From Sphingomonadaceae bacterium 3R27E2-A (GTDB lineage Bacteria > Pseudomonadota > Alphaproteobacteria > Sphingomonadales > Sphingomonadaceae), in the NCBI GenBank assembly GCA_005503165.1, contig SCNT01000006.1, forward strand, positions 62,001 to 126,000: a DNA stretch of 64,000 nt. The letters run 5' to 3'. Below the pieces are notes generated by a model that searched no databases, was not told where the DNA came from, and was given only the letters and a program-made list of their open reading frames with translations. The position numbers were made by a program, and so were the translations under genes. Below are positions 18,159-29,248 of the stretch, one piece after another (position 1 is the first letter of the stretch; every line of letters begins with the position of its first letter).

Positions 18159-19274
18159 ATGAAAGTGATGACGGTGTTCGGGACGCGTCCCGAAGCGATC
18201 AAGATGTTTCCCGTGGTTCACGCATTGAGGCGCCAGCCGGGGCTCGATGTCCGCGTGTGCGTCACCGCGCAACACCGCGAAATGCTCGATCAGGTGCTCG
18301 AGATCGCGCGAATCACGCCCGACATCGACCTTGACGTCATGCAGGCGAACCAGACGCTCGACGCGTTGCTGGCGCGGCTCGTCACCGGGCTCGGCCAGAC
18401 TTTCGATGCCGAAAAGCCCGACCGCGTCCTCGTCCATGGCGACACGCTGACGACGATGGCGGCGACGCTCTCGGCCTATTTCCGCAAGATCCCCGTCGGC
18501 CATGTCGAGGCCGGGCTGCGCAGCGGCAACATCTATCACCCTTGGCCCGAGGAAGTGAACCGCAAGGTCACCGGCGCGGTCGCGGACCTGCATTTCGCAC
18601 CCACGGGGACCGCAGCCACGGCCCTCCGCGCCGAGAACGTCCCCGCCGACCACATCCACATCACCGGCAACACGGTGATCGATGCGCTGCTTGCGACCAA
18701 GGCGCGCATCGAGGAGGAGCCGTCGCTCGCCGCCGGCCTCGATCCGCTCGTGACGCGCTTCGCGGGCCGGCGCATCGTCGCGGTCACCTCGCACCGCCGA
18801 GAGAATTTCGGTGACGGCATGAAGGCGATCGCCGACGCCATCGCCGCGATCGCCGCGCGCCCCGACGTCGCGGTCATCTTCCCCGTCCATCCGAACCCGC
18901 ACGTCCGTGCCGCGATGGAGCCGATCCTCGGCGCGCTGTCCAACGTCGCGCTGATCGACCCGCTCGACTATCCGCATTTCGTCCGCCTGCTCGCGGAGAG
19001 CGAATTGGTGCTGACCGACAGCGGCGGCGTGCAGGAGGAGGCGCCCTCGCTCGGCAAGCCCGTGCTGGTGATGCGCGAGACGACCGAGCGCCCCGAGGGC
19101 ATCGAAGCCGGCACCGCGCGGCTGGTAGGTACGAACAAGGACGCCATCGTTTCCGAAATTTTCAGCCTTTTGGACGATGAAGGGGCCTATGCCGCCATGG
19201 CGCGCGCCCACAACCCGTTCGGCGACGGCACGGCTGGCACCCAGATTGCGGAGATTGTCGCGCGTGCCCGTTGA
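18159..19274 (+). CDS. wecB: UDP-N-acetylglucosamine 2-epimerase
   Basis: A 371-residue non-hydrolysing epimerase that interconverts UDP-GlcNAc and UDP-ManNAc. The N-terminus KVMTVFGTRPEAIKMFPVV, the VTAQHREMLDQVL block, HVEAGLRSG, TSHRRENFG, LTDSGGVQEEAPSLGKPVL and the AHNPFGDG ending all match WecB closely. It resembles WecB more than WbpI. The ATG at 18159 gives the canonical N-terminus. It overlaps wecC by 11 bases. With WecC it makes UDP-ManNAcA. Confidence 0.95.
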   Translation: MKVMTVFGTRPEAIKMFPVVHALRRQPGLDVRVCVTAQHREMLDQVLEIARITPDIDLDVMQANQTLDALLARLVTGLGQTFDAEKPDRVLVHGDTLTTMAATLSAYFRKIPVGHVEAGLRSGNIYHPWPEEVNRKVTGAVADLHFAPTGTAATALRAENVPADHIHITGNTVIDALLATKARIEEEPSLAAGLDPLVTRFAGRRIVAVTSHRRENFGDGMKAIADAIAAIAARPDVAVIFPVHPNPHVRAAMEPILGALSNVALIDPLDYPHFVRLLAESELVLTDSGGVQEEAPSLGKPVLVMRETTERPEGIEAGTARLVGTNKDAIVSEIFSLLDDEGAYAAMARAHNPFGDGTAGTQIAEIVARAR

Positions 19275-20559
19275 TATCGAACAGAAAGTCACCGTCGTCG
19301 GCCTCGGCTATATCGGCCTGCCGACCGCCGCGCTGATCGCACGCTCGGGCTGCAAGGTCACCGGCATCGACGTCAGCGCAAAGGTCGTCGAGACCGTCAA
19401 CAACGGCAAGGTGCATATCGAGGAAGTCGATCTCGACGGCCTGGTGCAGGGCGTCGTGTCGCGCGGCGCGCTCGTCGCCTCGACGGCGATGGTCGCCGCC
19501 GACACCTTCGTCATCGCGGTGCCGACCCCGCACGACGAGGAGCATCGCCCCGACATCAGCTATGTCCTCGATGCCGCGCGTTCGATCGCCAAGGTTCTCG
19601 AACCCGGCAACCTCGTGATCCTCGAATCGACCTCGCCCGTCGGCACGACCGAGAAGGTCGCCGAACTGCTCGCCGCCGAGCGCCCAGACCTCAGGGTCCC
19701 GGGCCGCTGCGCGGGCACCCCTGATATCTTCATCGCCTATTGCCCCGAGCGCGTGTTGCCGGGCCGCATCCTCGTCGAACTGGTCGACAACGACCGCTGC
19801 ATCGGCGGCATCACCCCGCGTTGCGCGCGCCGTGCGATGACCTTCTATCGCCAGTTCGTGCGCGGCGCCTGCGTCACCACCACCGCGCGCGCCGCCGAAA
19901 TGGTGAAGCTCGTCGAGAACAGCTACCGCGACGTCAACATCGCCTTCGCCAACGAACTGTCGATGATCGCCGACAAGATGGGGGTCGATGTGTGGGACGT
20001 GATCCGCCTCGCCAACCTTCACCCGCGCGTCAACATCCTGCAGCCGGGGCCCGGCGTCGGCGGGCATTGCATCGCGGTCGACCCCTGGTTCCTCGTCCAC
20101 GGCGCGCCCGACGAGAGCCGCCTGATCCGCACCGCGCGCGAAGTCAATCTCGCCAAGACGTCGCACGTCATCGCCGCGACCGCCGCGCTCGTCGCGAGCC
20201 ATCCGCGGGCGAAGGTCGGCGTGCTCGGGCTCGCGTTCAAACCCAATATCGACGATTTCCGCGAAAGCCCCGCGGTCGAGGTCGCGGCCGCGCTTGCGCG
20301 CCAGTTCGGCAAGCGCATCCGGATCGTCGAGCCCTTCGCGCGCGGCCTGCCGATGGAATTCGCGGGCAGCGGCGCCGAGCTGGTCGAGCTCGACGATGCG
20401 CTGGCCGAATGCGACGTGATGATCGTGCTCGTCGACCACGACGTGTTCAAGTCGGTGCCGCTCGAGGAGCGCAGCGGCAAGATCGTCTACGACACGCGCG
20501 GCCTTTGGCCCGACCAGGGCTGGCCGGCAGCCGCGAATGCGCCGCGGGCGGTGGCGTAG
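19264..20559 (+). CDS. wecC: UDP-N-acetyl-D-mannosamine dehydrogenase
   Basis: A 431-residue UDP-sugar 6-dehydrogenase of the WecC type, oxidising UDP-ManNAc to UDP-ManNAcA with NAD. It shows VVGLGYIGLPTAALI (Rossmann), ILESTSPVGTTEKVAELL, AYCPERVLPGRI, the catalytic Cys in GPGVGGHCIAVDPWF and LGLAFKPNIDDFRESPA. The start is the GTG at 19264, inside the end of wecB, which places the Rossmann motif a few residues from the N-terminus; an ATG at 19177 would add 29 residues without homology. The VILESTSPVGT and GPGVGG wording points to WecC rather than WbpA. Confidence 0.94.
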   Translation: MPVDIEQKVTVVGLGYIGLPTAALIARSGCKVTGIDVSAKVVETVNNGKVHIEEVDLDGLVQGVVSRGALVASTAMVAADTFVIAVPTPHDEEHRPDISYVLDAARSIAKVLEPGNLVILESTSPVGTTEKVAELLAAERPDLRVPGRCAGTPDIFIAYCPERVLPGRILVELVDNDRCIGGITPRCARRAMTFYRQFVRGACVTTTARAAEMVKLVENSYRDVNIAFANELSMIADKMGVDVWDVIRLANLHPRVNILQPGPGVGGHCIAVDPWFLVHGAPDESRLIRTAREVNLAKTSHVIAATAALVASHPRAKVGVLGLAFKPNIDDFRESPAVEVAAALARQFGKRIRIVEPFARGLPMEFAGSGAELVELDDALAECDVMIVLVDHDVFKSVPLEERSGKIVYDTRGLWPDQGWPAAANAPRAVA

Positions 20560-20607
20560 ACCGCCCTCCTCTTGCGGCGGCGGGGGGCATCGCCCATATC
20601 GCGCCGC

Positions 20608-21174
20608 ATGACCGAACCCCATGCGCATAGTGCCTCGCCCTGGCACGGAACCACCATCCTGTCCGCCCGCAACGCCGACAAGGTCGTCATTATCGGCGAC
20701 GGCCAGGTGTCGATGGGGCAGACGGTGATGAAGCCCAACGCGCGCAAGGTGCGCCGCCTGCACGACGGCAGCGTCATCGGCGGCTTTGCCGGCGCGACCG
20801 CCGACGCCTTCACCCTCTTCGAACGCCTCGAAGCCAAGCTCGAGCGCCACAATGGCCAGCTGCTCCGCGCCGCGGTCGAGCTCGCCAAGGACTGGCGCAC
20901 CGACAAATATCTGCGCAACCTCGAGGCGATGATGATCGTCGCCGACAAGGAGGTCACGCTCGTGATCACCGGCAACGGCGACGTGCTCGAACCCAAGGGC
21001 GGGATCGCCGCGATCGGCTCGGGCGGCAATTTTGCGCTTTCGGCGGCGCGCGCGCTGGTCGACTATGAAAAGGACCCGGAGGTGCTGGTGCGCAAGGCGA
21101 TGGATGTCGCCGCCGAGATCTGCGTCTACACCAACGACCAGTTCACGCAGGAAGTCATCGACAGCAAGGGCTGA
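20608..21174 (+). CDS. hslV: HslV peptidase subunit of the HslUV protease
   Basis: A 188-residue proteasome-like threonine peptidase. The mature N-terminal threonine follows WHG in [11 protein letters not shown], so about 15 residues (from the ATG at 20608) form a propeptide or extension, as in other alphaproteobacterial Hsl[14 protein letters not shown] and [14 protein letters not shown] are typical. It forms double hexamers capped by HslU. Only 48 bases separate it from wecC. The partner hslU lies 1.2 kb downstream, separated by an oxidoreductase gene instead of adjacent. Confidence 0.95.
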   Translation: MTEPHAHSASPWHGTTILSARNADKVVIIGDGQVSMGQTVMKPNARKVRRLHDGSVIGGFAGATADAFTLFERLEAKLERHNGQLLRAAVELAKDWRTDKYLRNLEAMMIVADKEVTLVITGNGDVLEPKGGIAAIGSGGNFALSAARALVDYEKDPEVLVRKAMDVAAEICVYTNDQFTQEVIDSKG

Positions 21175-21191
21175 GCGCTTATGGTCGGCGG

Positions 21192-22286
21192 GTGACCCTG
21201 ACCCTCCTTCGCCGCCATTTCGTCGCCGCCTCGGCCGCGCTCGCCCTCCCCGGTTGCGCGATGACGAGCGCGCGCACGCCGATCCGCGCCGCGCCGTGCC
21301 TTCCGCCGGTCAAGGCCGCGCCCGACCGCGTGATCCGCACCGTCGCGGGACTCCGCCCCTATCGCGCGAGCGGCTTCGTCGTGCGCGTCGATACGCTCGG
21401 CGCCAAGCGGCTCGTCCATAATTACGGCCATGGCGGTGCCGGCATCACGATGAGCTGGGGCACGTCGAAGCTCGCGGTCGACATGGGCATCGCAGGGCAC
21501 ATCGGACCCGTCGCGGTGATCGGCGCAGGCGTGATGGGGCTGTCGACCGCGCGACTGCTGCAGGATGCCGGTTTCGCCGTCACCATCTATGCCAAGGCGT
21601 TGCCGCCCGAGACGACCTCGAACATCGCGGGCGGACAATTCCATCCCTTCAGCCTTTACCGCAAGGACATGGTGACGCCCGAATGGCAGCGCCAGTTCGT
21701 GACCGCGCTCGATTACAGCTGGCGGCGCTTCCAGATCATGATCGGCGAGGATTATGGGGTGCGCTGGCTGACCACCTATACCGAGGGGACGCAGGAGGAG
21801 CCCAGGCTCCCCTATTTCCCGCCCGCCGCGCGCCAGCTTCGTTCCGACGAGCACCCCTTCCCCGTCGAGCGGCTGTGGCGCTACGACACCATCTACGTCG
21901 AGACGGGGCGCTACCTCCGCCAGATGATGCGCGATTTCGCGGGCGCTGACGGACGCATCGTCGTGCGCGGCTTTGCGGCGCCCACGGAGATCGCCGAGCT
22001 TCCCGAGGCGCTTATCTTCAACTGCACCGGGCTCGGCTCGCACGCCCTGTTCGGCGACACCGAACTCACGCCGATCCGCGGCCAGCTCGCGATGCTGATC
22101 CCCCAGCCCGAGATCGATTACGCCTTCACCGGCGAGGCCGGCTATATGTTCCCGCGTCCCGACGGCATCGTCCTCGGCGGCAGCTACGAGCGCGGCAAAT
22201 GGGAGGCCGAGGTCCAGCCCGAACGCATCGCGCGCATCGTCGCGTCGCACCAGGCGCTGTTCGGCCGCTTTCGCTGCCCCGCTTGA
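21192..22286 (+). CDS. Circularly permuted DAAO-like FAD oxidoreductase, Tat/lipoprotein signal
   Basis: A 364-residue protein. Residues 7-22 ([16 protein letters not shown]) look like a twin-arginine signal ending in a lipobox with Cys22. Residues 49-92 ([21 protein letters not shown]) match the C-terminal end of D-amino-acid oxidases. Only then comes the FAD dinucleotide motif [17 protein letters not shown] (residues 107-123), which normally opens the protein, followed by [36 protein letters not shown]-like RGQLAML, GYMFPR and [11 protein letters not shown], and the protein ends at LFGRFRC, where DAAO would continue into GLRP. The order is therefore permuted. The GTG start gives the signal peptide. 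It sits 17 bases after hslV. Substrate unproven. Confidence 0.75.
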   Translation: MTLTLLRRHFVAASAALALPGCAMTSARTPIRAAPCLPPVKAAPDRVIRTVAGLRPYRASGFVVRVDTLGAKRLVHNYGHGGAGITMSWGTSKLAVDMGIAGHIGPVAVIGAGVMGLSTARLLQDAGFAVTIYAKALPPETTSNIAGGQFHPFSLYRKDMVTPEWQRQFVTALDYSWRRFQIMIGEDYGVRWLTTYTEGTQEEPRLPYFPPAARQLRSDEHPFPVERLWRYDTIYVETGRYLRQMMRDFAGADGRIVVRGFAAPTEIAELPEALIFNCTGLGSHALFGDTELTPIRGQLAMLIPQPEIDYAFTGEAGYMFPRPDGIVLGGSYERGKWEAEVQPERIARIVASHQALFGRFRCPA

Positions 22287-22347
22287 AACGCGCAAACGAA
22301 CCGCCATCTTGCGCTCTCATGATTTTCTGTCCGGAACCTTCCCAAAT

Positions 22348-23649
22348 ATGAATGATGCACTGACCCCGAAGGCGATCGTCGCCGCGCTCGACACGCATAT
22401 CATCGGCCAGGATGCCGCCAAGCGCGCGGTCGCCGTGGCGCTGCGCAACCGCTGGCGCCGCCAGCAGCTGGCGCCCGAGCTGCGCGACGAGGTCAGCCCC
22501 AAGAATATCCTGATGATCGGCCCCACCGGCTGCGGCAAGACCGAGATTTCGCGCCGGCTGGCCAAGCTCGCCGATGCGCCCTTCATCAAGGTCGAAGCCA
22601 CGAAGTTCACCGAGGTCGGCTATGTCGGCCGCGATGTCGAACAGATCGCGCGCGACCTCGTCGAGGAAGCCGTGCGGCTCGAGAAGGAGCGCCGCCGCGG
22701 TGCCGTGCGCGCCGCCGCCGAGGAAGCCGCGATGGAGCGGCTGCTCGACGCGCTGACCGGCAAGGGCGCGAGCGAGGCGACGCGCCAGAGCTTTCGCCAG
22801 CGCATCCGCGAGGGCCATCTCGACGACAGCGAGGTCGAGATCGAGGTCTCGGACGCGCCGTCGATGCCCTTCGACCTGCCCGGCCAGCCGGGCCAGATGA
22901 GCATGATCAACCTGTCCGACATGCTTGGCAAGGCGATGGGTGGGCTGCCCAGGAAGCGCCGCAAGATGAAGGTCATCGACGCGGCGACGCGGCTGATCGA
23001 GGAGGAGCAGGACAAGCGCCTCGACCAGGACGATGTCGCGCGCGTCGCGCTCGCCGACGCCGAGGCGAACGGCATCGTCTTCCTCGACGAGATCGACAAG
23101 ATCGCGGTCAGCGACGTGCGCGGCGGCTCGGTGAGCCGCGAGGGCGTCCAGCGCGACCTGCTGCCGCTGATCGAGGGCACGACCGTCGCGACCAAATATG
23201 GCCCGATGAAGACCGACCATATCCTGTTCATCGCGTCGGGCGCCTTCCATGTCGCCAAGCCCAGCGATCTGCTCCCCGAACTCCAGGGCCGCCTGCCGAT
23301 CCGCGTCGAGCTGGGCGCGCTGACCGAGGGCGATTTCGTGCGCATCCTCAGCGAAACCAAGGCCGGGCTGCCCGAACAATATGCCGCGCTGCTCGGCACC
23401 GAGGGCGTGACGCTGAACTTCCGGCCCGACGCGATCGCGCGCGTCGCCAAGCTCGCGGCGGAGGTCAACGAGAAGGTCGAAAATATCGGCGCCCGCCGGC
23501 TGCAGACGATCATGGAGCGGCTCGTCGAGGAGGTCAGCTTCACCGCCGAGGAGATCGGCGGGACCGTGCTCGACATCGATGCCGCCTACGTCGACCGCCA
23601 GCTGTCGGACATCGTCGGCGACACCGATCTCAGCAAGTATGTACTCTGA
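22348..23649 (+). CDS. hslU: HslU ATPase subunit of the HslUV protease
   Basis: A 433-residue AAA+ unfoldase. Walker A is GPTGCGKTE (residues 58-66), Walker [13 protein letters not shown], pore-region and GYVGRD motif present, an I-domain of about 130 residues follows Walker A, and the C-terminus [10 protein letters not shown] is the conserved tail that opens HslV. The ATG at 22348 begins the canonical [14 protein letters not shown]; the in-frame extension to 22309 is not homologous. It should be transcribed with hslV through the intervening oxidoreductase gene. Confidence 0.96.
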   Translation: MNDALTPKAIVAALDTHIIGQDAAKRAVAVALRNRWRRQQLAPELRDEVSPKNILMIGPTGCGKTEISRRLAKLADAPFIKVEATKFTEVGYVGRDVEQIARDLVEEAVRLEKERRRGAVRAAAEEAAMERLLDALTGKGASEATRQSFRQRIREGHLDDSEVEIEVSDAPSMPFDLPGQPGQMSMINLSDMLGKAMGGLPRKRRKMKVIDAATRLIEEEQDKRLDQDDVARVALADAEANGIVFLDEIDKIAVSDVRGGSVSREGVQRDLLPLIEGTTVATKYGPMKTDHILFIASGAFHVAKPSDLLPELQGRLPIRVELGALTEGDFVRILSETKAGLPEQYAALLGTEGVTLNFRPDAIARVAKLAAEVNEKVENIGARRLQTIMERLVEEVSFTAEEIGGTVLDIDAAYVDRQLSDIVGDTDLSKYVL

Positions 23650-23791
23650 TCGGGACCTGCTCCGACCGGCTTAATAGCAGCCCTTTTCAGCCGTTCATTT
23701 ACCGAACTTCATTTGACTTTGCCGCGCCGTCGGTGCGATGAACGGCGCGCACGGTCGAACCGGGTTGCAAACGGCCGGCACGGAGACAGCA

Positions 23792-24637
23792 ATGGCAGAT
23801 GAGGAGGCGCCCGAGCAGGGCGAACTGGCGATCACGCGCACGGGCGACCGGCTGCGGTTGGCGCGCGAGGCGGCGGGGCTGTCGCTCGCCGACGTCGCGA
23901 CACGCACGCGGATCACCCAGCGCCACCTCGAAGCGATCGAAAAATCCGATTTCGCCGCCCTGCCCGGCCGCACCTATGTCACCGGTTTCGCGCGCGCCTA
24001 CGCCCGCGCTGTCGACTTGCCCGAGGCCCAGATCGGTACGTCGGTGCGCCGCGAGCTCGAAGAGGAGGAATATGGCCGACCGTCCTACGAGGCCTATGAA
24101 CCCACCGATCCGGCGCGATTGCCGACCGCGCGGCTGACCTGGACCCTGGTAATCGTCGCGCTGGTGCTGGTGTCGGCCTATGGCGTATGGCGCTTCCTGT
24201 CGGTCGAGCCCGACGAGGCGCTGATCGCGGCGCAGAACCGCGCCGCCGAGGAATCCGAAGCTCCCTCCGCCGCCGCGGCGCCCGCCGCCCAGGCCGCGAC
24301 CAAGGCGGGAGCGGTGCCGGCCGACGCCCCGGTGGTTCTCACCGGCCTGTCCGAAGTATGGATCGGTTTCGACGACGCCGCAGGCAAGACGGAAAATTGG
24401 CGTACGCTTGAGGCGGGCGAAACCTATGAGGTGCCGGCGGCCTATATCCAGCAGTTCACGCTGCGCACCAGCATTCCGCAGGCGCTGAAGGTCACCGTCG
24501 GCGGGCGTGACATCGGCGCGATCGGCCCGGCCGATACGCTCGTCAAGAGTATCTCGCTGAAACCCGCCGACCTGATCGCGCGCGCCGAAGGCGCAGGGGC
24601 GGCGCAGACGCTGCCCCCGGTGCCCGCGAAGCGCTGA
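23792..24637 (+). CDS. RodZ-like HTH and DUF4115 membrane protein
   Basis: A 281-residue bitopic protein. A helix-turn-helix of the RodZ type (RLRLAREAAGLSLADVATRT, RTYVTGFARAYAR) occupies residues 12-80, one transmembrane helix lies near 115-135, then an alanine/proline linker and a C-terminal periplasmic DUF4115 domain (VWIGFDDAAG to VTVGGRDIGAIG). RodZ links MreB to the cell-wall machinery. The ATG at 23792 has a GGAGA 7 bases upstream and is better supported than the in-frame ATG at 23738. Confidence 0.85.
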   Translation: MADEEAPEQGELAITRTGDRLRLAREAAGLSLADVATRTRITQRHLEAIEKSDFAALPGRTYVTGFARAYARAVDLPEAQIGTSVRRELEEEEYGRPSYEAYEPTDPARLPTARLTWTLVIVALVLVSAYGVWRFLSVEPDEALIAAQNRAAEESEAPSAAAAPAAQAATKAGAVPADAPVVLTGLSEVWIGFDDAAGKTENWRTLEAGETYEVPAAYIQQFTLRTSIPQALKVTVGGRDIGAIGPADTLVKSISLKPADLIARAEGAGAAQTLPPVPAKR

Positions 24638-24741
24638 GGATCGACCGACCGAAAGGTCCCCGCGCCGATTGGATTTGCGCAAATGCCCCCGCGCGCGTTA
24701 TGGATCGCGCGATGGTTAACTGGGTGGGGGCCGAAAGGCAG

Positions 24742-25728
24742 ATGAACATGCGTCACTTTACACTCCTGGGCACCGCGGCGATGGCGCTCGCGGTTTCGAT
24801 CCCAGGCGCGGCGACGGCGCAGGACGACACGATCGGCAAGCGCGTCGACCGGCTGGAAAAGGAAATGCGCGCGGTACAGCGCTCGGTCTTCCCGGGTGGC
24901 AGCCCGACCTTCTTCGAAGGCGAGATCGCGCCCGACAACACGCCGGGCGAACGCTCGCGCGCCGGCGCCAATGCCCCGGTGATCGACCTCACCGCGCGCG
25001 TCGATGCGCTCGAAAGCCAGCTCCAGACACTGACCGGCCAGACCGAGCAGAACGCCTTCCAGCTGCGCGAACTCGAAAAGCAGTTCGCCGCCTACAAGGC
25101 CGAGATGGAAAAGCGGCTCGCCGCGCCGCCCGCAGCGAGCGAGACGGTGACCCCGGCGAGCCTGCCGGTGGGGCCCGTCGCGAAGCCGCCCGCGACCACG
25201 ACGGCATCGACGAGCAAGCCCGCGACGTCCGCCTCCGCCGCGGCGGCGCCTGCGAAGAAGCCGCCGGCTACGCCCGCCGCATCGGGCAGCAGCGCCGCGC
25301 GGCTTGCGCTGGTCAAGAAGGTCGAGATCCCCGCCACCGGGAACGAGGTCGATGACAGTTATAACTACGGCTACCGCCTGTGGGAGGCGAAGCTCTATCC
25401 CGAGGCGCAGACCCAGCTGAAAGATGTCGTCGCCAAATGGCCGAACCATCGGCTCGCAAGCTTTGCGCAGAACCTGCTCGGCCGCGCCTATCTCGACGAG
25501 GGCAAGCCCAGCCTGGCTGCGGTGGCTTTCTATAATAATTACAAACAGAACCCCGGCGGAGCTCGCGCGCCGCACAGCCTGATGTACATGGGCGTCGCAC
25601 TCGACAAGCTCGGCCGCAAGGACGCCGCATGCAAGGCCTTTGCCGAACTCGAAGAAACCTATGGCGACAAGGCGCCGCAGGATGTCCGCACCGATGCAGC
25701 CGCCGCAAAAGCAAAAGCCGGCTGCTGA
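24742..25728 (+). CDS. cpoB: CpoB/YbgF cell division coordinator
   Basis: A 328-residue periplasmic protein. A Sec signal peptide covers about residues 1-30 (ending in GAATAQ), a coiled coil (IGKRVDRLEKEMRAVQR; ARVDALESQLQTLTGQTEQ) follows, then an alanine/proline/threonine linker and C-terminal TPR repeats from about residue 215 (YNYGYRLWEAKLYPEAQTQL). CpoB couples peptidoglycan synthesis to the Tol-Pal outer-membrane constriction. The ATG at 24742 has AAAGGCAG just upstream. tol and pal genes are not next to it here; its end overlaps tilS. Confidence 0.87.
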   Translation: MNMRHFTLLGTAAMALAVSIPGAATAQDDTIGKRVDRLEKEMRAVQRSVFPGGSPTFFEGEIAPDNTPGERSRAGANAPVIDLTARVDALESQLQTLTGQTEQNAFQLRELEKQFAAYKAEMEKRLAAPPAASETVTPASLPVGPVAKPPATTTASTSKPATSASAAAAPAKKPPATPAASGSSAARLALVKKVEIPATGNEVDDSYNYGYRLWEAKLYPEAQTQLKDVVAKWPNHRLASFAQNLLGRAYLDEGKPSLAAVAFYNNYKQNPGGARAPHSLMYMGVALDKLGRKDAACKAFAELEETYGDKAPQDVRTDAAAAKAKAGC

Positions 25729-26680
25729 GGCCGACGCCCCGCACCGGCTCGCGCGTCACCTCGAAGCGCTGGTCGGGCGCGGCTGGCAGCAGCGTAGCTA
25801 TGGCGTCGCGGTGTCGGGTGGCCCTGACTCCATGGCCTTGCTCTGGCTGATGGCCAGCCTGCTGCCGGGCCAGGTCAAGGCCGCGACGGTGGACCATGGC
25901 CTGCGTCAGGGATCCGCCGAGGAAGCGCGGATGGTCGCCGGCTTCTGCGCGCGCGAGCGCATCCCGCACACGACGTTGATCCCGCCGACGCCGATCAAGG
26001 GATCGCAGCAGGCCGCGGCGCGCGCCGAACGCTATCGTCTGCTCGAGGCGTGGCGCGAGGACGAGGGGCTGACGCACATCCTGACCGCGCACCATGCCGA
26101 CGACCAGCTCGAAACGATCGTCATGCGGCTCAACCGCAGCAGCGGCGTCGGCGGGCTCGCCGCGATCCGCGCGAAGAACGGCTCGATCCTGCGGCCGTTG
26201 CTCCACTGGCGCCGCGACGAGTTGGTGCGGCTCGCGCTCGACGAGGATTTGCCCTTCGTCGACGATCCGTCGAATGCCGACAGCCGCTTCGATCGCGCGC
26301 GGCTACGCCAGGCGTTGGCTTCGCAGACGGTGCTCGACGTCGCCGCAGCGGCGCGCTCGGCCGACTGGCTTGCCGAGGCCGACGACGCGATCGACTGGGC
26401 GGTCGAGCGGCTGATCGCGGCATGGCCCGACGCCTCGGACATAGCGGTGATCCGCGACGAGGGCTATCCGCCCGAGATTTTCCGCCGCGTCGTCATCCAG
26501 CGCCTCCGCGCCAACACCGCCGGCCTGCCGCTGCGCGGCGCCTCGCTCGACGGCGTCGTGAAGGCGATGAAGGATGGGCGCCGCGCGATGGTCGGCGCGC
26601 TGCTGATCGACGCCGTTCCCGGCCTCGAAGGCACGATCTGGCGCATTTCCGCCGCCCCGCGCCGGAAAGCGGGCAAATAA
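25682..26680 (+). CDS. tilS: tRNA(Ile)-lysidine synthetase
   Basis: About 332 residues. The N-type ATP-pyrophosphatase PP-loop is VAVSGGPDSMALLWL near residue 45, followed by TVDHGLRQGS and LTAHHADDQLETIVMRL, the TilS signature. TilS attaches lysine to C34 of tRNA-Ile(CAU) so that it reads AUA. The start is uncertain: ATG 25682 (overlapping cpoB by 47 bases) or ATG 25694; both fall inside the cpoB end, a coupling common in this conserved gene order. The C-terminal half is shorter than in E. coli TilS. Confidence 0.9.
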   Translation: MSAPMQPPQKQKPAAEADAPHRLARHLEALVGRGWQQRSYGVAVSGGPDSMALLWLMASLLPGQVKAATVDHGLRQGSAEEARMVAGFCARERIPHTTLIPPTPIKGSQQAAARAERYRLLEAWREDEGLTHILTAHHADDQLETIVMRLNRSSGVGGLAAIRAKNGSILRPLLHWRRDELVRLALDEDLPFVDDPSNADSRFDRARLRQALASQTVLDVAAAARSADWLAEADDAIDWAVERLIAAWPDASDIAVIRDEGYPPEIFRRVVIQRLRANTAGLPLRGASLDGVVKAMKDGRRAMVGALLIDAVPGLEGTIWRISAAPRRKAGK

Positions 26681-26694
26681 GGCGGAAAGGCTCA

Positions 26695-26722
26695 TTGTCA
26701 TTTAACGCGATTGTCCTATCTT
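26695..26722 (+). promoter_or_regulatory. Candidate sigma-70-type promoter for ftsH
   Basis: TTGTCA at 26695-26700 and TATCTT at 26717-26722 are separated by 16 bases, right after the tilS stop. A transcript would begin near 26729 and give a leader of about 38 bases to the ftsH ATG. This is a pattern match only; ftsH may also be read from tilS. Confidence 0.35.
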
Positions 26723-26766
26723 GGCAGGGTTGAAGCGCCGCGCGCGCGGCTTTTGGAAAGATTCCG

Positions 26767-28710
<1,944 letters not shown>

Positions 28711-28746
28711 CTTCGGCGCCCGATCAGCGCTCGCGGGGGAGCAGCA

Positions 28747-29238
28747 ATGAAGCGCTTGAAATTCAGCCTGCCCCGTTTCGGGCTCGGCGTCGCGGCGATG
28801 TTCGCGCTCGCCAGCCCGGCGCAGGCGTTCCAGCGCATGGAATTCTCGCAAAAGGTCGACCTCGAAAGGGTCGAGATCGGGCCCGGCGGCCAGCGAAACA
28901 TCCGCTTTGCCGAGCCCGAGGTGGTGCTCCCCGGCGACCGGCTGCGCTACCGGCTACAGATGGAAAACCGGACCGCGGAGCCCGCGGCCAGCCTGAGCTT
29001 CGTCAGCCCGATCCCGCGCGAGATCCGCTTCGTCGGCACCGACGATCTCGATGGCTTCGCCGTGTCGGTCGACGGCGGCGCCAGCTTCGGCGTCCTCGGG
29101 GAGCTTCGCGTCTCGAGCCCCGGCGCCGCACCGCGCGCCGCGACGCGCGAGGATGTCACCCACGTCCAGTGGACGCTCGCCGAACCGCTCGCCGCGGGCG
29201 CGGTCAAGGCTGTGACATTCTTCGGCGCGATCCGCTGA
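28747..29238 (+). CDS. Small exported protein with DUF11-like fold
   Basis: A 163-residue protein with a signal peptide (residues 1-27, ending SPAQA). The rest is predicted beta-rich: VLPGDRLRYRLQMENRT followed by SFVSPIPREIRFV resembles the DUF11/conserved-repeat domain used in surface proteins, present once. No function can be assigned. It starts 36 bases after ftsH and is followed after 10 bases by the DUF3800 gene. A 7-bp GC palindrome overlaps the ftsH stop but has no T tract. Confidence 0.6.
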   Translation: MKRLKFSLPRFGLGVAAMFALASPAQAFQRMEFSQKVDLERVEIGPGGQRNIRFAEPEVVLPGDRLRYRLQMENRTAEPAASLSFVSPIPREIRFVGTDDLDGFAVSVDGGASFGVLGELRVSSPGAAPRAATREDVTHVQWTLAEPLAAGAVKAVTFFGAIR

Positions 29239-29248
29239 GCGGCTCGCG

